Below, in pieces: positions 8,352 to 17,592 of a stretch of 64,000 nucleotides of DNA. How positions within the stretch are numbered: the stretch's first letter is position 1; each line of letters opens with the position of its first letter. Source of the DNA: Microbacterium sp. H1-D42 (GTDB lineage Bacteria > Actinomycetota > Actinomycetes > Actinomycetales > Microbacteriaceae). Both the position numbers and the translations under genes were made by a program. Location: assembly GCF_022637555.1 (NCBI RefSeq), contig NZ_CP093342.1, positions 310,001 to 374,000 on the forward strand, in the 5' to 3' direction. The notes beneath the pieces were generated by a model. The model searched no databases, was not told the origin of the DNA, and saw nothing but the letters and a program-made list of their open reading frames with translations.

Positions 8352-9317
8352 ATGACCAACACCTACCCTGCGCCGCCCTTCGACCCCGAATTGGCGGCGG
8401 CGCTCGCCCTCGTCGGAGAGATGATTCCTTCGACGCTCACGCCCGAGATGATCCCGCTGATGCGGCAGATGCCCGCTGATCCGACCCTCGCAGATCAGGT
8501 CGCGGCGGTCGGCGCAGTCGCGGAGGACCACACGATTCCCGGGTTCGACGGCGCCGAGATAGCCGTCACCGTCTATCGGCGCCCCGACCAGGTCGAGCCG
8601 GGCCCCGGGATCTTTCACATTCACGGTGGCGGGATGATCATCGGCGATCGCTTCGGTGGTGTGCAGGGGTTCCTTCCGTACATCGCCAGCCACGGCGCCG
8701 TCGTGGTGACTGTCGAGTACCGCCTGGCGCCGGAGTTCCCTGACCCGGTGCCGGTCGAGGACTGCTATGCCGGTCTGCGCTGGACCGCCGACAACGCCGA
8801 TCGGCTCGGCATCGACGTGACGCGTCTGGTGGTCGGCGGCGCGAGCGCCGGTGGCGGGCTGACGGCGGGCGTCACTCTGCTGGCGCGCGATCGCCAGGGG
8901 CCAGAGCTGCGCGCTTCTCTGTTGATCTATCCGATGATCGACGACCGCAACATCACGGTCTCCTCGCACCAGATCCAAGGGATCGGCGTGTGGGATCGCG
9001 TCAGCAATGACACCGGCTGGGACGCTCTGCTCGGGGACCGCCGTGGGACGGACGATGTCTCGATCTACGCGGCTCCCTCGCGTGCGACCGACCTGTCGGA
9101 CCTGCCGCCGACCTTCATCGAAGTGGGAAGCGCCGAGGTGTTCCGCGACGAGGACGTCGCCTACGCCACGGCCATCTGGGCGGCAGGCGGCGAATGCGAG
9201 CTGCACGTGTGGCCGGGCGGGTTCCACGGCTTCGACGGTCTCGCGCCGCAGGCGCAGCTTTCTCTCCTGGCGACGGAGGCGCGCCACCGCTGGCTCACCC
9301 GCATGCTGGAAGCCTGA
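8352..9317 (+). CDS. alpha/beta-hydrolase, hormone-sensitive-lipase type
   Basis: This is a cytoplasmic carboxylesterase of family IV (321 aa from the ATG at 8352). I preferred this ATG because GGAG lies 6 nt upstream; the ATG at 8340 is the in-frame alternative. The oxyanion-hole motif HGGG occurs in FHIHGGGMI. The nucleophile Ser lies in GGASAGGG, in place of GDSAG. The acid is probably the Asp of EVFRDED and the catalytic His is in WPGGFHGFDG. It hydrolyses short acyl esters or lactones of unknown origin. The PucR-like regulator gene follows 80 bp downstream on the same strand and may control it. Confidence 0.88.
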   Translation: MTNTYPAPPFDPELAAALALVGEMIPSTLTPEMIPLMRQMPADPTLADQVAAVGAVAEDHTIPGFDGAEIAVTVYRRPDQVEPGPGIFHIHGGGMIIGDRFGGVQGFLPYIASHGAVVVTVEYRLAPEFPDPVPVEDCYAGLRWTADNADRLGIDVTRLVVGGASAGGGLTAGVTLLARDRQGPELRASLLIYPMIDDRNITVSSHQIQGIGVWDRVSNDTGWDALLGDRRGTDDVSIYAAPSRATDLSDLPPTFIEVGSAEVFRDEDVAYATAIWAAGGECELHVWPGGFHGFDGLAPQAQLSLLATEARHRWLTRMLEA

Positions 9318-9396
9318 CGACGACCTGACGGATATCGCTCCGTGCCGTTATGTCCCGCCCGCTTAGGGTGGGGCACAACGGTGAGAGGATGCTGCG

Positions 9397-10410
9397 ATGA
9401 GGGAACTCGCCGGCCGGCTCAGCGCCCTGGATCCCGAGGCCAGTGAGACGCTGCGCGTGATCGAGTACTTCGACACGCTTGTCGACGGTCGCGTGGGATC
9501 CGAGGGAATGCTGCGCGGGGCGGCCGTGCTGAGCGGGGCGCCGATCGGATACCGCTCATCTGCGGCCTCACCTGCGCGGGTCTTCGAAACGGATCAATCG
9601 AAACCGCGCGACGGGAGCCCGGAGGGCTGGCCGTCCATGCGGCTCTCCGACGACGCCGTCGTGTGGATCGAGCGACTGGTCCTGCTCGCGAACGACGGGA
9701 TGATCCTCGAACGGCTGGCGATCTCGCTGTCGATCATCTCGCGCCGACTCGACACATCCGCACCCACCAGGCGCGCCGTCGAGGCCCTGCTGTCGTCGGA
9801 TGCTGATGCCGACGAGCGCGAGCAGGCCGTCGCTCACCTCGCCTTCCCCACTCATGCACTGGTTCGAGCGGTCGCGATGCCCCCAGCGGTGACCCTCGAA
9901 AGGACTCTTCCGCACGCGATCACCGCCACTCGGTTCGGCGTCGTCCGCGCCGTGCTCTTGCATGACGGAGCAGTACCGGGTGCGCGTGCCGGTATCGGCA
10001 TCGTCGCGGAGTCGCCACTGGATCTGCGTGAGTCCTGGCGTTCGGCTCTGATCGCGCTGCGATTGGCGGACGCCCAGAGCCCGGTGGTCCGAGCGGACGA
10101 TCTCGGGGTGCTGCTCAGCGTTGCGGATGCCGAGGATCAGCGTCCGTCGGCACACGCCGATGTCGCTGCGCTGGAGAAGATGCTCGAGTCGGGGTGGTCC
10201 GAGGCGGTCCTGCGGGGGATCGCTGCGGGTGCCAGCATCCGATCGCTGGCGTCGACCGCGGGCATCCACCACTCCTCGATGGACGGCAGATTGCAGAAGC
10301 TGCCGGAGACTCTGGGCTACAACCCGATGCTGCCTTCCGGGCGGACGCGCCTCGATGTCGCGCTCATGCTGCACCGCCTCGCTCACGTGCGTTTCGACGC
10401 CGACGCCTAG
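9397..10410 (+). CDS. PucR/CdaR-like transcriptional regulator
   Basis: The 337-aa protein has no signal or TM segment. The middle part (about residues 60-240) lacks a known ligand motif, but the RESWRSALIALRLA segment resembles the linker before the C-terminal HTH in PucR/CdaR-type regulators. The end (about residues 262-330: LRGIAAGASIRSLASTAGIH, then LQKLPETLGYNP, then LDVALMLHRLAH) fits the C-terminal PucR helix-turn-helix. The start has GAGAGG as ribosome site, with a TAGGGT -10 candidate at 9364-9369. It may sense a substrate or product of the adjacent esterase. Family assignment is moderate because the sequence is divergent. Confidence 0.6.
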   Translation: MRELAGRLSALDPEASETLRVIEYFDTLVDGRVGSEGMLRGAAVLSGAPIGYRSSAASPARVFETDQSKPRDGSPEGWPSMRLSDDAVVWIERLVLLANDGMILERLAISLSIISRRLDTSAPTRRAVEALLSSDADADEREQAVAHLAFPTHALVRAVAMPPAVTLERTLPHAITATRFGVVRAVLLHDGAVPGARAGIGIVAESPLDLRESWRSALIALRLADAQSPVVRADDLGVLLSVADAEDQRPSAHADVAALEKMLESGWSEAVLRGIAAGASIRSLASTAGIHHSSMDGRLQKLPETLGYNPMLPSGRTRLDVALMLHRLAHVRFDADA

Positions 10411-10490
10411 GCCGCTGAGGTGGTGTCGAACGGCCGCGACCGCGCAGATCCATCCCCGCCCGGTGGCCAGGCCCGGCGTCGTGCATCAGC

Positions 10491-10595
10491 TCACGGGCTG
10501 AAGAATCCGAGCAGATCGGGCTGGCCGCTGAACGCCCATAGGCCGAAGAGAACGGCGCTGGCGCCGATCGCTCCGACGAGAGCGCGAGTGATCAT
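10491..10595 (-). CDS. possible 34-aa single-pass membrane peptide
   Basis: The short frame MITRALVGAIGASAVLFGLW... has one clear hydrophobic helix (about residues 5-22) and a short polar tail ending LLGFFSP. Weak SD-like GGTGGG precedes the ATG. Longer in-frame starts exist up to 10682 but are less convincing. It lies between the PucR-like gene and the histidine kinase gene, transcribed oppositely. There is no homology evidence, so it may be a chance frame. Confidence 0.35.
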   Translation of the reverse strand: MITRALVGAIGASAVLFGLWAFSGQPDLLGFFSP

Positions 10596-10725
10596 CCCAC
10601 CATCGCTATGACGCCTTCGTATGCGCATGTCGCCTCCCCAGGCTGCTGGCTTCACCAGACTCGACACGGTCAGCATAGTCACCAGCGAGGGCCCGCGGGG
10701 TAGCAGTCCGTGTCACGATGGGGGC

Positions 10726-11961
10726 GTGACGGCATCGAGTGGGACCGCCCCCGAGCTGCGCACACCCCTGCTCCTCGGCGTCATCGTCCCCGTGTTGCTC
10801 ACGGTCGTCTTGCTGCCCGCGTCGCTCATCGCGCTCGTGCAGCCGGTGGCGCTTCCGGTGCCACTCATCATCGTCGCCGCGGCGCTGTTCGTGGCCCTGC
10901 ACGCCGCGTCGTTCCTGGCATCCCGGCATCCACGCGCGGCGTTCGCCGCGGCCAGCGCGATCATGCTGCTGCTGGCGCTGCTGCCTGTCTTCACCGGCGT
11001 CGGAGCCGTGCTGTATCCGTCGGGGCTGGCATATCTGCTGTGCGTGCATCAGGTGGCCGTGCGATGCGAGCGCCGCTATGCGCTTGGCGGCATCGCGATC
11101 GCCGTGGTGGGGTCGGCGATCGTCGCGATCACGACGCCCGCCCTGCCGGACCCGCTCCTGCGACTGGGCGTGTTCCTGGGACTCGCCGCAGCGAACGCCG
11201 CCGCGTGGGCGTTCGGTCTGCTGCAGCGGGTGCGCGCTGCGCAGGCCATCGAGCGCGAGCAGGTGCGGATGCGCGAGGCGCGCGCGGCGGAGCGCGCCAG
11301 GATCAGTGCCGAGCTGCACGATGTGGTCGCGCATTCGCTGACGGTGATGATCGCACAGGCGGATGTCGCGCGCGGCTTTCTGCGCGAGCAGCCCGATGTC
11401 AGCGACCGCGCACTCGGCATCGTGCTCGCCAGCGGCCGCGACGCGCTGCGCGGCATGCGCGGAATCGTGCGCGAAGATGTGGCTGGGACCGCCGGGCCGC
11501 GCGCCCCGGCGCCGCGCATCGAGACCCTGAACGCCGACCCCCTGAACCGCGAGTCCCTGGCCGCGCTCATCGATGCTGCGCGCAGCCCTGATACCCATAT
11601 CGATCACAGCGAGTACGGCACGGCGCACAGGCTCCCCGCGCCCGGGCTGGCCGCGCTGCTTCCGGTCATCCGCGAGGGTCTGACGAACGCGATCCGGCAT
11701 ACTGCTCCGCCGCGCGCGGTGCACGTGCGCCTCGACTGGGGCAGCACCGCATTGACTGCGACGATCGATGACGACGGCGGCTCGGCCTCGACTGAGACCG
11801 GGCTCGGTTCCGGCACCGGTCTGATCGGCCTGGCAGAACGGGTGCGCCTGGTCGGCGGGTCGATCGACTCCGGCCCGACGCCGGACGGCGGCTGGCGGCT
11901 GCGCGTCATGCTGCCGCTCGCGGATGCCGAAACCGATGCCACCGAACAGGAGACCTCATGA
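10726..11961 (+). CDS. NarL-type two-component sensor histidine kinase
   Basis: The product is about 411 aa from the GTG at 10726, which is preceded at 6 nt by CACGAT in the leaderless pattern; upstream in-frame starts give no plausible N-terminus. Five or so hydrophobic helices form the sensor part (residues 10-165). A HisKA_3 domain follows with His198 in SAELHDVVAHS, then a HATPase_c domain (IREGLTNAIRHT, then TGLIGLAERVRLVGG). No large periplasmic domain is present, so it probably senses within the membrane. The stop overlaps the regulator start by ATGA, so kinase and regulator are translationally coupled. Confidence 0.92.
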   Translation: MTASSGTAPELRTPLLLGVIVPVLLTVVLLPASLIALVQPVALPVPLIIVAAALFVALHAASFLASRHPRAAFAAASAIMLLLALLPVFTGVGAVLYPSGLAYLLCVHQVAVRCERRYALGGIAIAVVGSAIVAITTPALPDPLLRLGVFLGLAAANAAAWAFGLLQRVRAAQAIEREQVRMREARAAERARISAELHDVVAHSLTVMIAQADVARGFLREQPDVSDRALGIVLASGRDALRGMRGIVREDVAGTAGPRAPAPRIETLNADPLNRESLAALIDAARSPDTHIDHSEYGTAHRLPAPGLAALLPVIREGLTNAIRHTAPPRAVHVRLDWGSTALTATIDDDGGSASTETGLGSGTGLIGLAERVRLVGGSIDSGPTPDGGWRLRVMLPLADAETDATEQETS

Positions 11962-12644
11962 CTGTGCGCGTGCTGCTCGCCGACGATCAGGAGCTGCTGC
12001 GCGAGGCGCTGGCGATGATGCTCGCCCGCGACGAGCGGATCGAGATCGTCGGTTCCATCGGCTCCGGTGACGAGGCGATCTCGTTCGTGCGTGCTCACGC
12101 CGTCGACGTCGTGCTGATGGACGTGCGCATGCCTGGCACCGACGGCATCGCCGCGACGGCCGCGGTGCGCAGCATCCGATCCGACACTCGCGTGCTGGTG
12201 CTGACGACGTTCGATCTCGACGAGTACGTGTTCGGCGCGATCCGTGCCGGCGCGAGTGGGTTTCTGACGAAGGACGCGACGCCGCAGGCCGTCGCTGACG
12301 CCGTCGTCGCCGTGGCGTCTGGTGAGGCGGCGATGGGCGAGCACGCCGTCGCCGCGATGGTCGGGTTCGTGCGCGAGGGTGCGGCTCCGGACACCGCATC
12401 GGATGCTGTCGAATCGCTCAGCCCGCGCGAGCAGGAAGTGCTGCGGATGCTGGCCACCGGTGCCGGCAACGACGCCATCGCGCAACGGCTGTTCGTCTCG
12501 CAGAACACGGTCAAGACGCATGTGAAGGCGGTGCTCGCCAAACTCGGTCTGCCCGATCGCATCCACGTCGTGATCTGGGCTTACGAGAACGGCCTGCGCA
12601 AGCCCGGCGGCGGGCCGAGCTCCGGTCCTCACCCGCGCGGGTGA
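11958..12644 (+). CDS. NarL/LuxR-family response regulator
   Basis: The 228-aa protein has a receiver domain (residues 3-120) with acidic residues Asp9/Asp10, phospho-acceptor Asp55 in VVLMDVRMPG and the conserved Lys in LTKDATPQ. A C-terminal GerE/LuxR helix-turn-helix follows (residues ~155-220: LSPREQEVLRMLATGAGNDA, SQNTVKTHVKAVLAKLG). It is coupled to the kinase by an ATGA overlap. A likely target is the membrane-protein gene 57 bp downstream, but no operator is recognised. Confidence 0.93.
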   Translation: MTVRVLLADDQELLREALAMMLARDERIEIVGSIGSGDEAISFVRAHAVDVVLMDVRMPGTDGIAATAAVRSIRSDTRVLVLTTFDLDEYVFGAIRAGASGFLTKDATPQAVADAVVAVASGEAAMGEHAVAAMVGFVREGAAPDTASDAVESLSPREQEVLRMLATGAGNDAIAQRLFVSQNTVKTHVKAVLAKLGLPDRIHVVIWAYENGLRKPGGGPSSGPHPRG

Positions 12645-12701
12645 GTCGGATCGCCCCAGCGGGCGAAGCGGACGGATGCCCGTGATTTCTAGCGTGAAGA
12701 C

Positions 12702-14018
12702 ATGAACATCCGCACGAGAACGATCATCTTCCTGCTGTCGGCCCTCTGCGCGGCCGTCATCGCTGCGCTGTCGCTGATGCGCCTCACTGTTCCCACCTTC
12801 GCCGAGTGGTACTCCGGCCTCTCGCCGGCGCTGCTTGATCGAGTGGTCGACGGCTTCGCCGCCTCACTCATCGGGCTGCTCACCGGCGCCGTGGGCGTGG
12901 TCGTCTCGCTGCTGCTGCTCGCCCACAACGCGGAGACGCGCGCCAGCGAGCGAGGGGGCGCGAGAGCACGCGCGAGGGCAGCTGGGCCAGCATCCGTGGA
13001 CGCCAGCGCGACCGCGGGCCACGTCGCGAGTACGAGTATGCGCACGAGCACAAGCGCAGCCCGGGCGCCAGTTCCTCCCGTGGTCGGCGCTCTCGCCGTG
13101 ATGGTGGCGATCGCCGCAGTGCTGCTTGTTCCCGGCGATGTCATTCCGGTCGCCGGCTACACGTTCGCGATGGTGGCGATGGGCATCCTGGTCACCGGCG
13201 CTGTGCTGCTGACGATCCGGCATCCGCTGCCCGGCATTGCCGTGCTGGCCGCATTCGCCGGGGTCATCGTGTTCTTCACGGTGCGCGTCGACGACCCGAC
13301 TCTGCTGCTGTCGCTGTTCGCCAGCCTCGGCGCCGAGCTGCCGCAGCTCGCTGTGACGGCCGCCTACCTGGCGCTCGCCGCGGGCGTCGCCCTGAGCGCG
13401 ATCGGAGACGGGCGCGCGCGAGGCGCCGTCGGCCGCTGGGTGCTCGCGCACCGCATCGCGATCACGGTCGTGGCCGCGGTGTGTTCCGTACCGTACGTGT
13501 TCGTGCGGGCCAGCTGGCTTACGCCCTGGCCGCTGCTCTCACCCGGCTCGGACGTGCTCGCCGCCAACCCGGCTGTGCTGGCCACCGGGCTGTCGCTCGG
13601 GTTCGCGATGCTGGCCGGCGGCCTGCTCACCCTCGGCCTGGTGCGACCGTGGGGCGAGCGGTTCCCACGCTGGTTCGCCGCGGTGGGCGGACGCCCCGTG
13701 CCGGTCGGGCTGCCCGTCATCGCTGCGATGACGGTGGCTGTGCTGTTCACCGCCGGCGGGGTCGGCATGGTGGTGCAGGCCTTCGCCGGACAGTTCGGCG
13801 CACTCGGTGCGGTAGCGGTCGTCGAGATCGTGGCGGTCTTCCCGTTCTGGCTGTGGGGTCCCCTGCTCGCGCTGGCGGCGTGGGGATACGCGATGCACCG
13901 CGCCGATCGGCAGGCGGTGGATGCCGCTGCGTACGCCTCCACGGCAGGGCGAGTCTCAGCGACAATGTCGCCGCACACCCTGGCTCAGCTCGATGCCTGG
14001 GAGAGCCGCGAAGCGTGA
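12702..14018 (+). CDS. polytopic membrane protein next to a two-component system
   Basis: The 438-aa protein has about 10-11 hydrophobic segments spread over its whole length. A cytoplasm-like Arg/Ala/Ser-rich linker sits around residues 75-120, and an 11-residue Arg/Ala stretch there is low complexity. No transporter or enzyme motif is recognised. A TAGCGT hexamer 6 nt before the ATG suggests a separate leaderless promoter. Position directly after the kinase-regulator pair suggests that it is the regulated output, as is common for such pairs. A stable inverted repeat follows the gene. Confidence 0.8.
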   Translation: MNIRTRTIIFLLSALCAAVIAALSLMRLTVPTFAEWYSGLSPALLDRVVDGFAASLIGLLTGAVGVVVSLLLLAHNAETRASERGGARARARAAGPASVDASATAGHVASTSMRTSTSAARAPVPPVVGALAVMVAIAAVLLVPGDVIPVAGYTFAMVAMGILVTGAVLLTIRHPLPGIAVLAAFAGVIVFFTVRVDDPTLLLSLFASLGAELPQLAVTAAYLALAAGVALSAIGDGRARGAVGRWVLAHRIAITVVAAVCSVPYVFVRASWLTPWPLLSPGSDVLAANPAVLATGLSLGFAMLAGGLLTLGLVRPWGERFPRWFAAVGGRPVPVGLPVIAAMTVAVLFTAGGVGMVVQAFAGQFGALGAVAVVEIVAVFPFWLWGPLLALAAWGYAMHRADRQAVDAAAYASTAGRVSATMSPHTLAQLDAWESREA

Positions 14019-14037
14019 GAGCGCATGCGGGGCGGCT

Positions 14038-14069
14038 CGGCAGGACTGCGGAGTTCCGCAGTCCTGCCG
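14038..14069. terminator. perfect 15-bp inverted repeat, probable terminator
   Basis: Arms at 14038-14052 and 14055-14069 are fully complementary (CGGCAGGACTGCGGA and its complement) with a GT centre. It begins 19 nt after the stop of the membrane-protein gene. There is no T-tract, as in many actinobacterial terminators. The rest of the gap to 14297 shows no coding frame or other recognisable feature. Confidence 0.6.
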
Positions 14070-14297
14070 AATCAGCCCGTCCCCGCGGTGTGCGATGTGT
14101 GTGCGTCGCGACCACGCAGTAGCAGGTCGCCCCAGGTGCACCTGCCTCCCGCACGCCAGTCGCTTCAACATGCACGCCAGGGCCCGTTCACCGCGCTCGC
14201 ACCTGCCGCCGCATTCGCGCCGGATCCGACCGCTCTCAGAGCGAGGGTTTGCGGCCCCGCAACCAGCATCCGGAGTGCTTGAGCAGCACGCCAGAGC

Positions 14298-15629
14298 TCA
14301 CGCCTCCACCTTCGTCCAGGCGTCGGTGCGCACGCGCCAGCCGAGGGTCGCCAGGCGCGCGAGCATGTAGACACCGAAAAACGCGATCGCGAGCCACACC
14401 AGCCCGGCGGCTCCGTCGACGCCGCTCGCCGAGATGATCCACAATGCGGGCAGGAACGGCACGAGGTTCAGCAGCCCGACCACAGCGAGGTAGCGGGCAT
14501 CATTGGCCCCCATCAGGACGCCGTCGAGCACGAAGACGACTCCGGCGGCGGGCTGCGCGACGGCGAGCACGAGCAGTGCGGGCATGACGAGGGCGGCGAC
14601 GGCGGCATCTCCGGTGAAGAGGATGCCCATCACCGGCGACAGCGCCGCGATGATCGCACCGACGATCACGCCGAACCACACGCCCCAGGCGACAGTGCGG
14701 CGCAGCACGCGGTGCACTTGGTCGATGTCGCCGGCACCGAGGCTCTTGCCGATCAGCGCCTGTGCGGCGATGGCGAGGGCATCGAGCGCGAATGCCGCGG
14801 TCGAGAAGATGGTGAACGCGATCTGCCAGCCGGCGAGTTCGGTGGTGCCGATGCCTGTAGCGACACCGACGGTGGCGAGCAGGGCGACGCGAAGGCTGAC
14901 CGTGCGCAGGAACAGCCAGCCGCCCGAGCGGGCGGTGCCGCGGATGCCGCTGCGCTGTGCCTTCATCGATGCGCCGTGATGCACGGCGAGACGGCGGATG
15001 ACGATGACGTAGGCGGCGACCATTCCCCATTGCGCCATGACGGTGCCGAAGGCGGAGCCCGCGATGCCCCAGCCGAGACCGTAGATGAAGATCCAGTTGA
15101 GTCCGGCGTTCGCGGCGAAACCGAGTCCGGCGATCCAGAGCGGCGTCATGGTGTCCTGCATGCCGCGCAGCAGGCCGGTTGCGGCGAAGACGATGAGCAT
15201 GGCAGGCAGGCCCCACATCGAGATCGACAGGTACGTGCGGGCCTGTTCGGCGACGGCGTCGGAAGCGCCGAACAGTCCGACCATGGCAGGGGTGGCCAGC
15301 GACCCGGCGAGGGCGAGCAGGGCGCCGAGGGCGAGCGCGAGCCACATGCCGTCGATGCCGACCGAGACGGCGTCGCCCGGCTTTCCGGCGCCGAAGCGGC
15401 GTGCCACGGCCGGGGTCGTCGAGTAGGCGAGGAACACCATCAGCCCGACGATCGTCTGCAGGACGGCGCTGGCGATGCCGAGCCCGGCGAGCGGTGTCGT
15501 GCCGAGGTGGCCGATCATGACGCCGTCGATGATCAGGAACAGCGGCTCGGCGACGAGCGCCCCCAATGCAGGCACGGCGAGCCGCAGGATCTCGCGGTTG
15601 AGCGTCGGCGACGCGGAGGGGGATGGCAC
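14298..15629 (-). CDS. MATE-family multidrug/Na+ (or H+) antiporter (DinF-like)
   Basis: This is a 12-TM exporter of about 443 aa. The N-terminus (NREILRLAVPALGALVAEPL) and the GLGIASAVLQ and FLAYSTTPAVARRFGAGKPG segments are typical of the DinF-like MATE branch. Two homologous halves are visible, the second starting near SGGWLFLRTVSLRVALLA. It would expel cationic drugs or metabolites. Two adjacent GTG codons (15632, 15629) are possible starts; the second lies 6 nt after a TAGGCT hexamer, fitting a leaderless start. It is monocistronic, tail-to-tail with the previous gene. Confidence 0.9.
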   Translation of the reverse strand: MPSPSASPTLNREILRLAVPALGALVAEPLFLIIDGVMIGHLGTTPLAGLGIASAVLQTIVGLMVFLAYSTTPAVARRFGAGKPGDAVSVGIDGMWLALALGALLALAGSLATPAMVGLFGASDAVAEQARTYLSISMWGLPAMLIVFAATGLLRGMQDTMTPLWIAGLGFAANAGLNWIFIYGLGWGIAGSAFGTVMAQWGMVAAYVIVIRRLAVHHGASMKAQRSGIRGTARSGGWLFLRTVSLRVALLATVGVATGIGTTELAGWQIAFTIFSTAAFALDALAIAAQALIGKSLGAGDIDQVHRVLRRTVAWGVWFGVIVGAIIAALSPVMGILFTGDAAVAALVMPALLVLAVAQPAAGVVFVLDGVLMGANDARYLAVVGLLNLVPFLPALWIISASGVDGAAGLVWLAIAFFGVYMLARLATLGWRVRTDAWTKVEA

Positions 15630-15667
15630 CACTCGAGCCTATGGGGTGGGTGGGACGCCGCGACCGA

Positions 15668-17023
15668 TCAGGCGGCTATGTCGTAGCGTGCTCGACCGCC
15701 GAGGCGCGGCGTTCGCGTCGAGTCGATGTAGGGCGGGGGGATGAACCACACTCGCGCCCGCGTTCCCGTGCCCTCGATGCGGATCTGCCACCCATTGTCG
15801 TGGATGCGGTGGTGACACGTCTCGCACAGCAGGATGCCGTTCTCGAGATCGGTGGGCCCGGCATCCCGTTTCCACCAGTCGATGTGATGGACCTTGGTCA
15901 TTCCCGGTGGCAGCCCGCACATGGCACATCCGCCGTCACGGTCGACGAGGGCGAGCTTCTGCGCCGGGGTGAACAGCCGCCGCCTGCGGCCCCAATCGAG
16001 GATCTCGCTGTCCGACCCGAGAACGCACGGGATCACTCCACTCGACGCGGCCATCCGCCGCACCGCCCCGATGCTGATCGGCTGGTCGGTTCCGTCGATC
16101 GTGCCGAAGCCGGTGCCGTTTCGCAGATCTGCCAGGTTCACGCGCACGACCACGGTCGCACCGTTCATCGGGACACGGTCGTCATCGCATCCGAGCGCGT
16201 GAGCACAGATCCGCGCGAGCGCATCGGCTCGCATCATGGCCACCGTGCGGTGATCCGCGTCCGGACCGTCTGATCCGACCGATTCCTCACGCACGGAGAA
16301 CTGCGCTGTCACGTTGCCGTCGACGGCGGCGCGCACCTCGGCGCCGGATTCGATGTCGGCGACCAGGTTCAAATGCAGCATCCCGTTGCGCTCGAACATC
16401 GTCAGCGAGCGCTGCGCTCGACGTTCCTGCTCGTCGGCTTCCAGATGCTCAGGTGCGAGCGTGGCCTCGGCGCGCGTGACGAGCCTGCGTGCATCGTCGA
16501 GTGAGAGCCCCTTGGCACGGTCGACCAGTTGACGCTCTGCCGTGGCGAGAGTGGCGAGCCGGTCGGCGTCTGCGCCGAGTCGCACGCGGTCGAGCATCGT
16601 GACGATGAGGCTTGCCGTGGGCGCCCCAAGGGCGCCGGACCTCAGCGCCGACTGCACGGCGGGGTACTTCGGCGGCAGCGGGTCGCCCACCAGGTCGGTG
16701 CGCGGCGCCACGGTCTTGCCCAGCTCGACGAGCCTCGCTGCATCTCCTGTCGAGCTGCCCGTCGTCGCCGCGATCATCTGCGCGGGATTGCGGAAGCCGT
16801 TCTGCTTCGCGAGGGAATCCGCTCCCAGCTCGGGGCGTGACTCATGAGCGATCTCGGCGGCCACCTCGACCTGCAGCGCATCCAGCTGTCGACGCATCGA
16901 GCCGAGCGCCGCCGACGTGGCCACGAGGCTCGGGCGCGACAGGTCGGCGGCAGTCCCGGCATCCGCCCACGTCGCATCGAGAGCCGACAGGGCCTCGTGC
17001 AGTGCGGACAGGTGCTGATGCAT
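15668..17023 (-). CDS. DUF222 (13E12 repeat) protein with HNH endonuclease domain
   Basis: The 451-aa protein has an N-terminal DUF222 region (residues ~10-330; HLSALHEALSALDATW, then LPPKYPAVQSALRSGALGAP). A C-terminal HNH nuclease domain follows (residues ~365-435): CAMCGLPPGMTKVHHI, then ENGILLCETCHHRIHDNGW. The two Cys pairs should bind Zn2+ and the HH/N/H residues form the beta-beta-alpha metal site. These genes occur in many copies in Microbacterium-type and mycobacterial genomes; their biological role is unknown and mobile-element ancestry is often suspected. TAGATT lies 6 nt before the ATG (leaderless pattern). Confidence 0.88.
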   Translation of the reverse strand: MHQHLSALHEALSALDATWADAGTAADLSRPSLVATSAALGSMRRQLDALQVEVAAEIAHESRPELGADSLAKQNGFRNPAQMIAATTGSSTGDAARLVELGKTVAPRTDLVGDPLPPKYPAVQSALRSGALGAPTASLIVTMLDRVRLGADADRLATLATAERQLVDRAKGLSLDDARRLVTRAEATLAPEHLEADEQERRAQRSLTMFERNGMLHLNLVADIESGAEVRAAVDGNVTAQFSVREESVGSDGPDADHRTVAMMRADALARICAHALGCDDDRVPMNGATVVVRVNLADLRNGTGFGTIDGTDQPISIGAVRRMAASSGVIPCVLGSDSEILDWGRRRRLFTPAQKLALVDRDGGCAMCGLPPGMTKVHHIDWWKRDAGPTDLENGILLCETCHHRIHDNGWQIRIEGTGTRARVWFIPPPYIDSTRTPRLGGRARYDIAA

Positions 17024-17082
17024 GAAACAAATCTACGCCAGGTGCCCGCTAGTGTCAATGGAAACCTAGAACAAATATACGA

Positions 17083-17517
17083 TCACCATGCGCGCAGACG
17101 GCGCGGAGTGATGGTGATCCGCGTCGAGAAGGTGTCGATGATCTGATCGATGCTCTGCCCGTAGTCCTTGATCGCAGCCGAGTACTTCTGCTCGTAGGCG
17201 TCGCGGTGCGCCAGCATCCACTCCGCTGTGCCGTTCTCGGCCACCTCGGCGTCACCGTCGATGATCACCACGTCGTCGCCGTACGGTCCGCCGGCGTGCA
17301 GATGGAACTGCACGGGCGACCCGGCGAGCAGGTGGGTCACCTTCGCGGTGCCCGGTTGGGTGAGGACCACGATGCTCGTGTCGTCCCAGTAGAACCACAC
17401 CGGCACTGAGCGAGGTTCGCCCTGGGCGCTCACCGTGGTGATCCAGCCGATCAGGTCGGACTGCAGCATGCCGAGTGCCTTCGCATCTCGCGTGTCGTTC
17501 GTGTCAAGCGTGAACAT
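17083..17517 (-). CDS. pyridoxamine-5'-phosphate oxidase-fold flavin/F420 protein (Rv3369-like)
   Basis: The 144-aa protein has the split-barrel FMN/F420-binding fold: GWITTVSAQGEPRSVPVWFY, then TKVTHLLAGSPVQFHLH, and a C-terminal TRITITPRRLRAW. It resembles the mycobacterial Rv3369-type group, thought to be F420-linked reductases; FMN or heme binding cannot be excluded. The start has a GGAGGT ribosome site 6 nt upstream. It is divergent from the DUF1992 gene with about 75 bp between. Confidence 0.8.
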   Translation of the reverse strand: MFTLDTNDTRDAKALGMLQSDLIGWITTVSAQGEPRSVPVWFYWDDTSIVVLTQPGTAKVTHLLAGSPVQFHLHAGGPYGDDVVIIDGDAEVAENGTAEWMLAHRDAYEQKYSAAIKDYGQSIDQIIDTFSTRITITPRRLRAW

Positions 17518-17592
17518 GTCGTACCTCCGCGACGACGGTAACGCGCACCTCGGACATCGACCCCGTACCCTGGAAGCACCGGAGGTGACGCC

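Noticed and set aside
15668..17023. Homing endonuclease or intron-type mobile element
   Set aside because: The DUF222/HNH gene is a stand-alone gene of a multicopy actinobacterial family, without intron or intein borders.
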